From positions 434,001 to 498,000 of the forward strand of contig NC_089460.1 in assembly GCF_026210795.1 (NCBI RefSeq): a stretch of 64,000 nt of DNA, given 5' to 3'. How positions within the stretch are numbered: the stretch's first letter is position 1; every line of letters begins with the position of its first letter. A program made the translations under genes and the position numbers. The notes beneath the pieces were generated by a model. The model saw only the letters and a list, made by a program, of their open reading frames with translations, searched no databases and was not told the origin of the DNA. Below, piece after piece: positions 44,486 to 57,446 of this stretch. Source of the stretch: Rhizophagus irregularis. Its lineage: Eukaryota > Glomeromycota > Glomeromycetes > Glomerales > Glomeraceae.

Positions 44486-47400
44486 CTACATAATCGTGCA
44501 TTTCTTTTCCGGATCGTTATCGTTATCGATATCGTCTTTCCGGTAATTTGATGATCTACGGGAAATTGACCATTAGTTTATTGTAATTTTTTTTTAAATT
44601 AATAATCATTATTTACCTATCCATCGTCATACTTCTGTTCCCTGAAGATGGAGCTGACGGAAGTCGAGGATCTGATCTTTTTAACTGTAATAAAAAAAAT
44701 TCTTAGATATATTAAACTTATTTAATACCATTTTATTTAATGTACTTACTCTTTCATCAATTACTGTTTGACCATACGGATCAAACGCTATTTTGGGAAT
44801 AATAATACAGTTAAATTTAAAAAATGTAGAAGATATCTATTTATATAATAAAAGTATACAAACGTGTTTGGATCGAAGTCGCATTTTTTTTAGTCTCCAC
44901 TTTTACTGCACATTTAGATGAAGTATCAACAGAAATCGTTGACGTAACACTAGTTGAAAGTCTAGATGTCACAGTAGGTGGCAATTCTGTGTGATCCATA
45001 GTGTCAAATTCTACTCCATTCGTTCCTAAAAAAAATTTTGGAATAAATTGCCTTGTTTATATAACATAGAATTTCTTTGAAGTTATAATCAAAATACCAG
45101 CTTTTTCAGAAATATCATCTAGAGATAGAAGATTGTTAGTACATTTTTGAAATTAAAATAGTAATGACAAATTAACAATAATTAATAATTTTATTTTACC
45201 TGATTTCATCAATTTAGCCTTTTTATTTTTCTTCCTCGGTTTTTTTGGAGCACTTCCTTGGCTAGTTTGCACTACTTTACAGAAGGATTTTATACAATTA
45301 TTTTTTTTTTCAAAAATTTAATACTTACTGAAATATAAAACATTCAATTCGTTATAGCAACGATACCTTGTTTTGCTTTGTTGTTATGGGTGATCGTTGT
45401 AGTATGTTCATCATTACGAGATGATTCAGTCATTACGGGTTCCGCTTGTTCCACACCGTCTTCTTCATCCATATCATTCATCCGACGTTTTTTTGAACTT
45501 TTAGAAACTTCAACTATTTCACGTCCTTTTCCTTTAAAGTTACTTTTCCTTACAGGCTCCATTTCATGTTCTTTTCTCTCAGAGCTACTCATGAGTTCAT
45601 TTTCCTTAGTTTTCGTAGTCCTTTGTTCCACAGGAGTAAATAAAATTTCAGTAGGAGATTGTTGTATATTTGATTGTGGTGTATCTGAAGTTGATTTATT
45701 TAAATAATTAATAGACTTGGGGACTGGTAATGAAAACGAGAGAGACGATGTAATTTTGAAAGCTTTTTTCTTCAAGTCTTCATCTAGAACAATAGGCTAA
45801 AGGAATAATAATTTAAGCATTTTAAGTGTATAATATTAAAGGAAAATATGTGTATATTCAATAATAAAATAAAACCTCGTCTAGACAGTTCCCAAATAAT
45901 ATCGATGTTTTTGATTTGTATTTAGAAATATCTTTAACATGCGGAGTCTCTAATAATGAATCATCCCTTTCTAATTTATTATCTAAACAAATAGCAATGC
46001 ATTTTTTGAATAGTGGAGCGAAAAACAAACGAAATTATTTAATAGCATACTATTCCTATTTGTACCTATAGATTCATTCGAATCCACTTCCATATCCTCA
46101 GTAATTGTATTATTTTCTGCGGATTTAGATTGAACAAGCGACGTTGAAGGCATTGTTGCATCGCTTTTTGTATCTTTAATTAATCTCGACAATTCAAGAA
46201 TATTCATTCTAACGAGCGAAGGAACACCGGTTTTGAAACAAGCAGAAATTTCTTTAGGATCATCCGGCATTTTTTCAGACATCGCAATGAGCATTTCATT
46301 TGGTAACACATAACTAAAAAAGATAGGTAGATAAATTTAGACTACTGTGAGGTGAAAAGTGTATTGTATTCATGTTACTCACCCAGTGCTCTCATCTTCC
46401 TCTCTTGCAATTCGATCTCGCCAAGCATGAAGAGCTTTGAAAACTGCAAACTATAAAATAAATAAATAAATTATAATTTTTAACTAAAAATAACTAAAGG
46501 TTTAAAATATATATATACAAACTTACTTGTTGATAATCGAACGATGTTTTCCATTTTGCTTGCAATCTCATATAACCACCAGGTCCTTCACCATCTTCAT
46601 CATAAACAATTTTTTTATATGTTTTCAGTGAAGTCTCAGCAGATCGTTCAAGCGTTACTCTCAAAAGATTTTCGGACTTGGCAATTAGCTCATTTCTCAT
46701 TCTGTCGCATATATACAGTAAATAGTGTGTATCCGAGCGAGCATAATATAACATTTCCGATGGGATAGGCCTAGTTAAACCAAATTTTTAATAAAGCATT
46801 TTATAAAAGATATAACAATCTCACATAACAAAGTTCTTTATCATACCTTATCCTCCAATCCGCCAATTGATATTTTTTATCTGCTTCAACTTCACAATAA
46901 TGTTTCAGAAGATACGCTAATGATTTTTGAGGAAGTTCTATTTTAAATGAAAGAAAAATAGTTAATAAAGATCAAATATACAATATCTGCTTAAAAATAT
47001 TTACCCAAAAGAGTGGCAGCATGAAACGTGTCAAATAAGTTGACAATATAAACACCAAAATCCTTTTGTAGCCAAATAATATCGAATTCGGCACCATGAA
47101 ATACCTAAATAATATTGCAAACCGGAAAAGAAATTTTAGATAAAAATTTTTTTTACTAATATAATTATTCGTCTACGAAAATTACCTTTACGATATTTGG
47201 GTTAGTAAAGTACTGATTCAATATTTGTAAAGAATTTCTTAAAGCTAATGCATCCACGATAAAATCATCATCTCTTGTACTTATTTGTAATAAACAAGTA
47301 AACCCTTGATATGAACGATAATCGTGGTGCTAAAACAAAACAGAAAATCCGTGTTAGCAAAACAATTAATAAAAGAAAATTTATCGAAAGAAATTTCTCT

Positions 47401-48389
47401 ACCTCTAAATCGATCGCAATCTCGTTATTATTCTCCAATTTTTCGCACATTGCCTTTAAATCTTCCAAAGTTTCCACCCAAATATGAGATGAGTCCATGA
47501 TAGGACTATATGGTATTGGTTCCTTATCCTCAAGCATGAAAGCTGGATAAATGATATTTTTAATCTCATACTCATAAGGGTGTGGATAGCTAGAATAAAC
47601 GCATACGATTTAGTAATAGAATAAAATTTTGTAATATCACTTTATTATATTAGTATGCTTACAATAATATATCTTTATTTTCCCTAACATTTATTTCCCA
47701 TGGAACTAATGCATTCGGTTTCTCAACAAGCTTTGGAATAAAGGGCGCAGAGGAATTGTCAACTTTATCCTTAAACTTCAATTGAGGACGACCAATAGCA
47801 TTACCATATAGAAATCGAAAGTCTCTTGACTAAATCATCGATGATTAGTTAATCGAATATTTCTTAAATGGAACTAACGATTACACTTACGTTCGAGATT
47901 TCTGCAATAACTGGTTTTGATTTATTTACTGTAGCCGAGATTTTTTTACTTCGACCACTGAATTCATCCAACGAAACGTTCTAAACAGCAATGTAAAATG
48001 AAAATAACTAATTAAACCTAAAACGTTAATAAATAAAGTAAAGAACTAATACTTACGACTCCGTCAATAAGGGAATCAACTAAAGAGACAAAGTCTTTAC
48101 TCCAAGAATCAACATCTTCAGCTTCGGTAATTTCACAAAATCCTTCAGAGCCGGGTAAATCAGCATTAGAGATCATTTGATTGATTTTTGGTAAAATTCT
48201 TCCTGAAAGTTGATCCATTTTGCGTGCCGCCGTTGAATCAATCATTCGATAAAACGGTACTTCTTTGGAGGGCAATTCATTATTGCGTTTTGCGCTTATA
48301 TTTAATAATGCCCTGTAAAGAAGTTTTTGGTAACGTTCAAAAGTAGTGGAATCAATTTTTTCAGGAATCGCGAACTCTGAACTGGCCAT
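44486..48389 (-). CDS. RRP6: Nuclear exosome 3'-5' exonuclease Rrp6/EXOSC10, multi-exon
   Basis: DEDDy-class exonuclease of the nuclear exosome for rRNA, snoRNA and RNA surveillance. N-terminal PMC2NT-like region ([20 protein letters not shown] to [13 protein letters not shown]) binds the Rrp47-type cofactor. Catalytic residues: Asp and Glu in [20 protein letters not shown], Asp in [16 protein letters not shown], and Tyr/Asp in [21 protein letters not shown] domain: [39 protein letters not shown] long Lys/Ser-rich tail follows, with the exosome-binding type motif FDPYG and [10 protein letters not shown]. The last intron is unusual: splicing adds a tail ending EKKCTIM, while retention stops right after MDR. 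About 14 exons. Ends 72 bp from the SURF1 stop. Confidence 0.9.
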
Positions 48390-48610
48390 TTATTGCTGTT
48401 TATAGTGGAGGAAAAAAAAAAGCAGTTAATTGCTGGAATTGCATTGGTTACTAATAAATCCCGAGATGTGTGATTTAATACAGCCAATCATAATGGTTCG
48501 TTGAAACTATTTTTGTGATCAAAGATTAAATTTTTTTTGTTCTCCCTCCAAAAAGGTCTCGATTTTACGAGGTTCAGTTTAATTTCTTGAGTACTAATAA
48601 CTTCATATCG
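48390..48610. promoter_or_regulatory. Shared promoter of RRP6 and eL22
   Basis: Only 221 bp separate the two divergent start codons. Contains CTCCCTCCAAAAAGG and the near-palindrome TCTCGATTTTACGAGG. A shared promoter would couple rRNA processing with ribosomal protein supply; co-regulation is inference. Confidence 0.55.
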
Positions 48611-49247
48611 ATGCCAAATAAAATTGTAAGTAAAAGTTTTAATTCAAATGAAATAAGAATCTTTAAACTATAATAATTATTAAACAAATTATTTTTCTAT
48701 AAAAAAAAAAATGTTGATAGACAAAAGGTGGTTCGGCGAAAACCAGCAAAAAAGTGCCACAGAAGCAAAAATATATTATTGATGCTTCAGGTCCTTCCCG
48801 TGACAAAATTTTTGACTCTGCAGCTTTTGTATGTATTTTAATAATTCGCATCAATTTTAAATGTTTTATAGTTTAATTTTGATTTAACTTTCATATCAAG
48901 GAAAAATTTCTTCACGATAAAGTAAAAATTAATGGTCGTCCGGGTCAATTAGGAGATATCGTTACCATATCTCGTAGCGATGATCATAAAATTACAATTA
49001 CCACTAGTACTCATGTTTTTTCTAAGCGTTATATGAAATATCTCACCAAGAAATTTATGAAACAACACCGCATTCGAGATTGGTTACGCGTAGTTGCTAC
49101 AGATCCGGTAAGTCGTCATGTTTGAAATCTCTTTTTTATAACCTTTTTTTTTATTAATTATTTTAATTGTTATATGCAATATAGCAATCTTATGAAATAA
49201 GATACTTTAACATTAGCAATGAGGCTGAAGAAGAAGAGGAAGAATAA
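48611..49247 (+). CDS. RPL22: Ribosomal protein eL22
   Basis: Large-subunit ribosomal protein of about 125 residues, the usual length. Exon 1 is only 15 nt (MPNKI). Exon 2: TKGGSAKTSKKVPQKQKYII, DASGPSRDKIFDSAAF. Exon 3: KINGRPGQLGDIVTISRSDD, HVFSKRYMKYLTKKFMKQHR, IRDWLRVVATDP. Exon 4: QSYEIRYFNISNEAEEEEEE with the acidic eL22 tail. Introns use GTAAG/GTATG and AG. Head-to-head with RRP6. Confidence 0.95.
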
Positions 49248-49714
49248 ATAAATAATTAGATTTTTTTTTTTCCAAAAATGATTATTTTAAAGTTAACTAA
49301 ATTAAATTGAGAATAATTCCATTTTTCTCTTCATTAATATACAATATAATTAATACCAAAAACAAAAAAATGTCAGGAGATTTTTCATTTCATTTGATGT
49401 TTATTCTTAGTTCGAAGTTTTCTAAATGCGACCATCCAAGAATGCGATAAAATTGATGTAATTAGAGTCTCTTGGTAGATTGTAATGCTACAATGACGCT
49501 TAACTGGTTATAAGATATCAATTAAGGTTTATAAATCTTCTCCAGTATCATCGTCATCGAATAATTTTTTTTTATGTAAGTGAACCTCACACAATAGCGA
49601 AATTTTATGTCTAAGATCCATCACGTGATACTATACGTCAATACGTTTGTGTTGATCTAAAAAATTTAGCTGATAATCTCCTTTTACGAAGTTTTCCAGG
49701 GTTTACTTTTCAAT
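49248..49714. other. Spacer between eL22 and the HIBCH gene
   Basis: No gene seen; eL22 3' end and probable HIBCH promoter. TTATGTAAGTGAACCTCAC near 49573 is the only less AT-rich word group. Confidence 0.4.
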
Positions 49715-51841
49715 ATGCAATGTTTAGCTTATCTTTCAAAAAGTTTTTCAAATTTGACCAAAGCTTCGCTATGTAAACCAACATTAAAGGGCTCCATATT
49801 TTCCGCCTATCGATGTTCGAAGCATGTTAGTCTCAGTTTAGAGTTTTGGAATTATTTTATGCTAATTTAAAATAAACCGTACTTCTCAAATTTCTAATAG
49901 ATGTCAAGTTTGAACCTTCAAACTGTATCAGGAGATCCACCGCAGGTAACCTTCTAGTTTGCTCAATTACAATGATTATCGTTAATCCTTTAAGCTTTAA
50001 TAGGCAGATGTCCTTCATAAGAGAAAATTTGGAAGTCGTGTTTTCATATTAAATCGCCCTAATGTTCTAAACGCACTGGACCTGAGCATGATTAGAAATA
50101 TGACACCACAATTGCAGGTAAATTATTTGAATTTGTAACATCATAATATCACAATTAATTGACATTGATTCAATATAGGCTTGGAATGAATCTGATTTAT
50201 GTAAAGTCATTATTCTTAAAGCCAATGGGAAAAAGGCGTTTTGTGCTGGTGGTGATGTAAAACGTAAGTATGTACATTTTTATTTTTTACTTTTCATAAA
50301 ATTAAATGAACCCTTAATTTTTAATACAGGAGTTGTAGAATTAGCAAATAGGAAGAAGAATGGTGAAGTTGGTGTCAGGCCTCTTCGATTTTTTGAAGAA
50401 GAATTTCAGCTTAATCACCTCATCGCTACGTTAGATAAACCATTTGTTGCTTTTATGGATGGCATTACCAGTATGTCTTATTTGCTATGAAATTAACATG
50501 AAAATTGTGATTTAAGTTCTAATACTAAAACATTCACAGATTTTTTATTTCTTTTATTTGATCACAATTAACAAGTGGGAGGTGGTGTTGGTTTATCAGT
50601 TCATGCACCATTTCGCATTGCTACTGAAAATACAATATTTGCCATGCCAGAGGTAAACATTGGTTATTTTCCTGATGTTGGCGGATCCTTCTTTTTATCA
50701 AGAATGGATGGAGAAGTTGGAACTTATCTAGCATTGACTGGTTCAAGGCTACGTGGCGTAGATGTCTTGTATGTATTGTTGGTTTTTAAATTATACTAGA
50801 AAATTATAATTCTCATGAATTCTTTTAGCTTATCTGGAATTGCGACACATTATGTTCCTTCACAACGGTTATCATATTTGGAAGATCGTTTGAGTGAATT
50901 AGAAAGTGATGATCATGAGGTGATAAATGCAGCCATAGAAGATTTTGTATCAGAACCCCAACAAAATCATGTCTATTCCCTTGGTGGTGACATTAGAAAA
51001 GCAATTGATCGGTATGGGAATCTTCATGATTTTTTTTAGTTACAATAAACATTATAAGTGACAAAATAATTTTTAAATTTAGATGCTTTAAAGGTAATAC
51101 ACTTGAGAGTATTATCGATGCGTTGACCAAAGAAGAAAATGAAAAGTGGTCGAAGGAAGTAATAAATACTATGTTGAAAATGTCACCTACAAGTTTAAAA
51201 GTAGGTTTCTTGGGCTATTTTTATTTAGCCATTATTCTTTGATCTGGAATTTAAATTTTAACGTTACCCATAATAGGTTACTTTACGTGAATTACGAAAG
51301 GGAAAACAAATAGTCATAACTGATTGCTTTAAGATGGAATATAAACTAGTTCAAAAATTTTTGGTAAGTTCAACTTTATATGTAAGTCAAGACATTACAA
51401 ACAATATGATTAAACTTTTATAATAAACAGGAAAAGTCAGATTTCATTGAAGGGGTAACGGCGCTACTTGTTGATAAAAGAGAACCAAAATGGAATCCTT
51501 CAAAATTAGATGATATTTCTGATGATGAAATAGAGAAATTTTATTTTGAAGGTTCAGAAAAACATCAGTTAAATTTATTAAATATACGGTCTTTTGAAAA
51601 TTATCCGTATTCTAGGTTTGCATTACCAACTGAAGAAGAAATTCAAAAAGTTGTTACAGGTGAAACACCGGATGCAGGATCGGTGAGTATGACTCAACAA
51701 GAGGTCGTTGATTTTTTTCTTAAAGATCGAAAGGCCAAAATAGGAGTTCGAGAAAAAGTATTGGAAGTTTTAAATAGAAAAACTACTCAGATTGATGGTC
51801 AAGAAGGGTTGAAATGGGTTAATGACATTAAAATAAAATAA
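49715..51841 (+). CDS. Mitochondrial 3-hydroxyisobutyryl-CoA hydrolase
   Basis: Crotonase-fold enzyme of valine breakdown: 3-hydroxyisobutyryl-CoA + water to 3-hydroxyisobutyrate + CoA. Start ATG at 49715 gives a Ser/Lys-rich targeting sequence ([20 protein letters not shown]). Exons then encode [36 protein letters not shown] (oxyanion-hole loop), DGIT joined to [20 protein letters not shown], and [20 protein letters not shown]. This last motif separates HIBCH from ordinary enoyl-CoA hydratases. C-terminal HIBCH region: [40 protein letters not shown], then an extended tail ([20 protein letters not shown]) resembling the mitoribosome-linked EHD3-type fungal enzymes. Ten or so exons; full length near 500 residues. 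Confidence 0.9.
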
Positions 51842-52029
51842 TTCATACATAGATTAATAAATATGATATTATTGAAATAAGGTGATTTTTTCAATGACAA
51901 CAGCATAATAATTATATTATAAATTTGTTATCAATAAAAAATTATGTTTAAAAATAATTATTTACTATAAATTATGAATAATCGGTTTTATTTTTACGCA
52001 AGGTTTTTTTTAATATAATGATTGTCGTT
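51842..52029. other. Short tail-to-tail gap between HIBCH and MGM1
   Basis: 188 bp AT-rich gap shared by two 3' ends; contains AATAAA-like words on both strands as expected of overlapping polyadenylation regions. Confidence 0.4.
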
Positions 52030-55000
52030 TTATAAATTAGCTGGACCTTTACGTCCTTCAATATCTCTTTGTCTTCTTACGAGATAATTTAGTTTTTCCA
52101 TAACCTACAAATAAACAAGCAAGCGTATTAATATTATTATTATATAATTTTATAAATTCTTATATTTCATTATTTCTCATACTTCTTCTAATTTCCGTTT
52201 TCTCTCTTGCAATTCTAAATGTTTCCTGATGTGAGGATTTTCTTTTGCGAAAGTTAATATTTGTTTCCTGTCCAAATCATAAACAAGTCGGTTGTCTACT
52301 TCTCTAGGGAACTGAAAGAAGAATTCATTTAATAATTCAACCTGAATAAACATTACGGCGGTATAGGTGAGTTTTTCGGCAACCATATTTAGAAATGCTT
52401 CTGGACAATATTGTTTACTCTCGGGTGATTTACATTGCCGTGACTTTAGGGCTGCTAAACGATATTTAAGTATCATTGAACGATCACGAAGAAATATAGC
52501 TTCGCGAGCCCTTTCAAGTACTTTAGGATTAAAATGAAGACGAGTATGTTCTACATCACCCTCTTCCGTTACATCATTTACAGAAGATATCAATGCGGCA
52601 AGTGGTATAGTATGAGTACTAGCTTCACTGTTGGCTTCGCCTATATCTTTAATCCGAGCCTGAACACGTTTAGCTTCTTCTTTTTCAGCATCCAATACGT
52701 ATTTAATAGCAGCTCTAAGCTTCTTTTTCCCAATGGTATTCCTAATATGCCGTAAAGCTTTATCACAGCTTTCCAATTCTTTTTCTAAGAGTATTATTGA
52801 TCGTTTAACTCCGTCAGCCCACTCTTGTTCACTGCACTCAACTTCATATTTATAAGGCTTAACACAATTTTCAACTTGATCAGCAGTTGTATGAAATTTG
52901 TTTCGCAAAATTTCATTACTGAAATTTAACACTTTACTACTGGTGTCAGGATGGTTATTTAATGGCTCCATTGAAGCCAATTTTTCCATATTAGCCATTA
53001 GCACATCCACGACTAGCTGAGTACTCGTTCGACCTATACCACTCTTAGTAAGTGCAGCCGAACTCATATCAAGTTTATATTGCCAATAAAGATCATCCGC
53101 AGATGCTTTTGTTAAATCGACAATTTTACTATCTGTCCAATATAATTCAGCACAGAGATCTAATACTCTTTGTTCCAGCATAGTTCTAACCTCATGCCTA
53201 ACTTGTGGTTTTCCAAATGAATGAGCAAAGTCTTTAAAATTATGTTTTATAGAATCTATTGTCTCCGCAACATATGATTCAGCGGTAATCCGCCTAAGTT
53301 GAGAAATATAAAAGAATGATAAGTCAATTTATAAGATTAAATAAATTCAATTTTGTAACTCACTAACCTATCATTATATTGTACTTTAAATTGGTATCGG
53401 GCTTCTTCCAATTCTAATTGGACAGCTCCAACAATTGAAAATAATGACTTAGCCATACTTTCTTCCAACACTTCCATGAGCTTTCTGCGCAAAGTTCCTG
53501 TACCAACTTGAATACCACGCTGACTGTACACATAGTTACTACGAAAGAATTGCTCTTCATGGCGCATCAAAGCCGAAGTAATGTTTTTTTGATTGTTCCT
53601 ATTTGTTGGAGGTTTACAGACCACACCAATATAACCCAAATGCAGAGGATAATCGGTATTGCGTAATATAGCAGAACCAATTTCAGGTTCTACCAAGTCC
53701 ATTTTAGTTATAACTCCAATTGTTCGTAAACCCAATGGATCCACTTTCCGACTAGCTTTTAATGCTTCAGAATTTGCCAAATCAACATCAGCAGCGCAGA
53801 CCGCTAATATAATATTTGGTTCTCTAATATACTGTTCACATAATTCAACAATTTTATCCTTTAATGTTTCAGGTTGATTTTTATTCGTAACTTGAATATA
53901 GCCTGGCAAATCAATAAGCGTTAAATCAGGTACATTTGGAGAATAAATACGTAGCTCAATAGATTTATTGGAAACACATTCAGACTCTGATACAGCAAGA
54001 TTTAAGTCACGTAATGTTTGTTGTATATGAGAAAAATCATGGATTTTCCCTAAACCAAGCTGAGGAAATTCACCGTATTCCTCCTTAGATTTTGGTGTGT
54101 GAATCAATGTTAATTCAATAGGCCTTCGTGTTACCATATTCGATCCCCTATGTAAATGTGAATTATTAGGAATAAATAATAAAGGATGATATTAATTAAC
54201 CTGTTCCTTACTTTGGTAAGAATTCATGTCCGACAATTGCTTCTAATACGGAGCTTTTGCCAGAACTCTGGCTGCCTATGACTACAATGCTTGGTAGCCT
54301 CAATGCCTCATTATGATCAATGCTCATCAGAATATTGCGCACCTCTATCAATTTTTTAGTTAAAAGCATAAATTGATTATCTTGCGCAGGGATACTTTTA
54401 TCAGATGCATTCCTAACATCTTCATCTTCTTGTTCGTTCATACTAAATAAAGTAGCTGCTCCTACTGTAGCAGCAGCAGCAGTAGCACCAGTTCCACCTC
54501 CTGAAGAATCAGAAGAATTATTGTTTTCATCTTCCTTTTTAATGAATCTAGGTCTATCAGATTCCATCTGTATCGAACTTGATGTTACAGATGGGCCTGA
54601 TTTAGAAGAAAAAATATTTGCTAAAAATTCCGGAACATGTATTTCTACACTTCCTACAGCCGATTTAATTCCATTAGTGATGGAAGAAAGTAAATCCGAA
54701 CTTTTACTTGCCATATCTAATTATTTCAATAACAAATAAATATTTATTTAAATAATTCGCGTCTTTATAACATGAAATGTCTTACCATTAAGTTTGTAAT
54801 TAGCGTATGCCAAACCTCCAACTCCCACTGTTACACCCGCGGCAGGAATCCTCAATGCATGCAGAACGAATCTTGAAACTGAAATAATTGAAATCGTTCT
54901 AGTTTGAGAACCCACCACTATTAAATATTGATTTTGGGCATTATAAAAAGTAGGCCGGTGATGACCGTAACTTAGAAGTGAGGTAACATTTGACGAGGGA

Positions 55001-55155
55001 TTTATAATGCGATGCAACTGTCGCCTTTGCAAGTTAGTTGGAAAGCTACCAAAGCGAATTGCCGAGGATCGGTAAGATCTAGAAGAATTTGGCGTTATAA
55101 TAGTACTTAAGATACGTGGACTATTAACCACTCGTCTTAAAATCTGGGAAACCAT
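52030..55155 (-). CDS. MGM1: Mitochondrial inner-membrane dynamin Mgm1/OPA1
   Basis: Large GTPase for inner-membrane fusion and cristae shape. The N-terminal exon (55155 down to about 54785) has an Arg/Ser-rich targeting sequence ([20 protein letters not shown]) and a membrane anchor ([19 protein letters not shown]). After a short intron comes a Gly/Ala-rich hydrophobic stretch ([20 protein letters not shown]) that fits the rhomboid protease site making the short form. GTPase motifs: G1 [19 protein letters not shown]2 region [14 protein letters not shown]3 [12 protein letters not shown]4 [10 protein letters not shown]. Middle/stalk domain and C-terminal GED-like helices follow ([20 protein letters not shown]). 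Four introns; last exon [20 protein letters not shown]. Full length, about 915 residues. Head-to-head with DCN1. Confidence 0.93.
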
Positions 55156-55981
55156 GAAATTGTTTGAACTAAGGAAAGGAAATGGTTAAAAGGACGAACG
55201 CGAAATAAAATGAAAATTTTTTTTTCAGTCGTTAATCTGGGCCTGTAGCCTAATTTGGATAAGATTTCTTATTACCATATATGGTAAATCTTCATTTCTT
55301 GATATACAGTATATCTTTGTGCGCTATTTAACAGCGCGCGTAAGTTCTTCCGCATTCTAGTTTCCAGTTACATCAATTACATTATTTTAATATGGTTATG
55401 CAATTTCAACCCGATCCTTCAAATTTCCAAATTGATAAAATCCATGAGAATTATACGCGTATACTTTGGTTTTAAAAGTATTTGAATAAAATTCTTAGAA
55501 ATTTTCCAGAGAACAAGAAGCCACCACAAAGAAAAAGAACATTATTATGATCTTGACCATAAATGATTGATGAAAGTAATCGATGTCTTATGGCCAATGA
55601 TTCTCTATTGATGTGAAATAACGTAGTTTTATTTTAAAATACTAGAGCAATGTCGAAATTATCTCATCAGGTTGTAGAGGTTGTAGAATTGAAATCGGAA
55701 TAAAGGGTTAATGGTATACTGTAGTGGACAGTGTGTAAATAATCCATCCTTATTTTAAGTTATTTAATAATAATGTTTATTATTTTATAAAATTTATACA
55801 ATAAAAGATAATTATGTATCGTGTAATTTGGAATTGATCGGACATGGTTACATCAATTGAGTCAACATAAAATGTTGAATCATGTGATTTTTATAAATTC
55901 CCATTTCACTCTGCTCTTACGATAAAACAAAAAAAAACAATCTTGAATATATAGAGTTTTTTTCGCTTAATAAAAAAAAAA
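55156..55981. promoter_or_regulatory. Divergent region between MGM1 and DCN1
   Basis: 826 bp without a gene. A stretch at 55238-55266 (GGGCCTGTAGCCTAATTTGG) resembles the 5' half of a tRNA but lacks matching other arms. Contains short A-runs just before the DCN1 ATG. Confidence 0.4.
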
Positions 55982-57446
55982 ATGGTAAGGTTTAATATTT
56001 GTTGAAATTATCAATTTTCCAGCTTCCTAAAGTTTAACATTTATCTTACTACAGAATTCGTTAAAATCCACCCAAAAAGAAAAGGTCAGACAATTTATGG
56101 CATTTACAAGCGCCAGGTAATGTTGTATTGAAACTATATGTTTGATCAATATTCTTTTTTTTTGTTCATTCGATCCTAAATAACTTTTTGTTTCAGTGAA
56201 AGAGTTTCCATCCGAAAACTTAAAGAATGCAACTGGAACGTCGAGGTAGCAGTAGACGCTTTTTTCAATGACCAATCTAGTGGTGGTAACGCTTGGAGAG
56301 CTTTCAATACAACTAACTCAGCAGGTGTTGACACTTATAAACTTAATCAAATCTTTTCTAAATATAAAGGTGTGTTACTATTTCTTTTATTAACGTGTAA
56401 CTCATTGTCAAATAATCATCACACTAAAAAGGATTGATCTATTAGAGATTCATTAATTCTTCGTAAAGATTTGCTCCTTCTTTAAAATGGATCGTATTTT
56501 CGTTCAATGATATAAATTTTTAATTGGTTCGACTTTCTTTTGTATGAATAGATAAAGATGAAGATGCTATTCTAGTTGATGGAATATTAGAATATTGTAA
56601 CGATCTTGGCGTTGCTCCCGAAGATGTTGTAATGTTAGTTTTATCTTGGAATCTCGAGGCAGAGAAAATTGAGTTTAAGCGTCAAGGTTTTATTAACGGA
56701 TGGACTAAATTAAGGTAAATGATGATCATTTGAGAACCCCATTTATATATTTAACTATATATATATTTTTTTATTCTTTAGATGCGACTCTATTGAAAAA
56801 ATGCGTGCAGCTATACCTCGACTTCGACAATCATTGAAGGATGATAATACATTCAAGGAAATTTATCAATTTACGTTTAAATTTGGATTAAGCGAAAATC
56901 AAAAATCTTTGAGTGGGTGTTTCCATATTTTTTTTTGTGTATATATATATATATGATTTAATCTTTGTAATTGTATTTTTTAAGGTCTCGATGTGGCGAT
57001 AGAATATTGGCGGATGTTGTTGAGTGATCGTTGGCCTCATCTTGATATATGGATAGAATTTGTTAAGGTGGGAATAAATCATTCAATCTTTGCGTATTTA
57101 AATTTATATAATTAACGTTCCATTAATCAGGAAAAACATGGCAAGTCGATTTCTAAGGATACTTGGAACTTGGTACAAATAATATTATTGATTTTAGTTA
57201 TAATCTGCAAAATCTGTTATTAATTTATCAATCTTTCCTTTTTAGTTACTCGAATTTATCAAACAAATCAATCCTGAGCTTTCAAATTATGATTCTGAAG
57301 GTTTGTTTTAACTTTCTCTAAGGGTTGTATTTTAGTCTACGATTTTCTTATACAACATATTTTCTTTCTTCCTAGGTGCTTGGCCGGTCCTTATCGATGA
57401 ATTTGTAGATTATGGTAGAGAAAAATTAGGATTGCCTGCGCCCTAA
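55982..57446 (+). CDS. DCN1: DCN1-type cullin neddylation factor
   Basis: E3-like scaffold that helps Ubc12 transfer Nedd8/Rub1 to cullins. N-terminal UBA-like domain (EKVRQFMAFTSAS, RVSIRKLKECNWNVEVAVDA). Potentiating-neddylation domain: TYKLNQIFSKYK, AILVDGILEYCNDLGVAPED, VVMLVLSWNLEAEKIEFKRQ, GFINGWTKL, then IYQFTFKFGLSENQKSL, AIEYWRMLLSDRWPHLDIWI and GAWPVLIDEFVDYGREK, all typical (the last holds the cullin-binding patch). The first coding exon is only the ATG (55982-55984), followed by GTAAGG; the acceptor TTACTACAG gives MNSLKSTQKEK. An earlier AG (TTTTCCAG near 56020) would give a four-codon dead end. Eight or so introns. Confidence 0.92.

Noticed and set aside
47268-47537. Minus-strand frame ending in [20 protein letters not shown]
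   Set aside because: The hydrophobic tail is an intron of RRP6 read through; the real exon stops at the GTAGAG donor after AIDLE.
52534-54739. Plus-strand frames opposite the MGM1 gene (52534, 53659, 54521)
   Set aside because: Shadows of the minus-strand dynamin frame.
55238-55300. GGGCCTGTAGCCTAATTTGG resembles a tRNA 5' half
   Set aside because: No anticodon arm or T arm follows in the right place.
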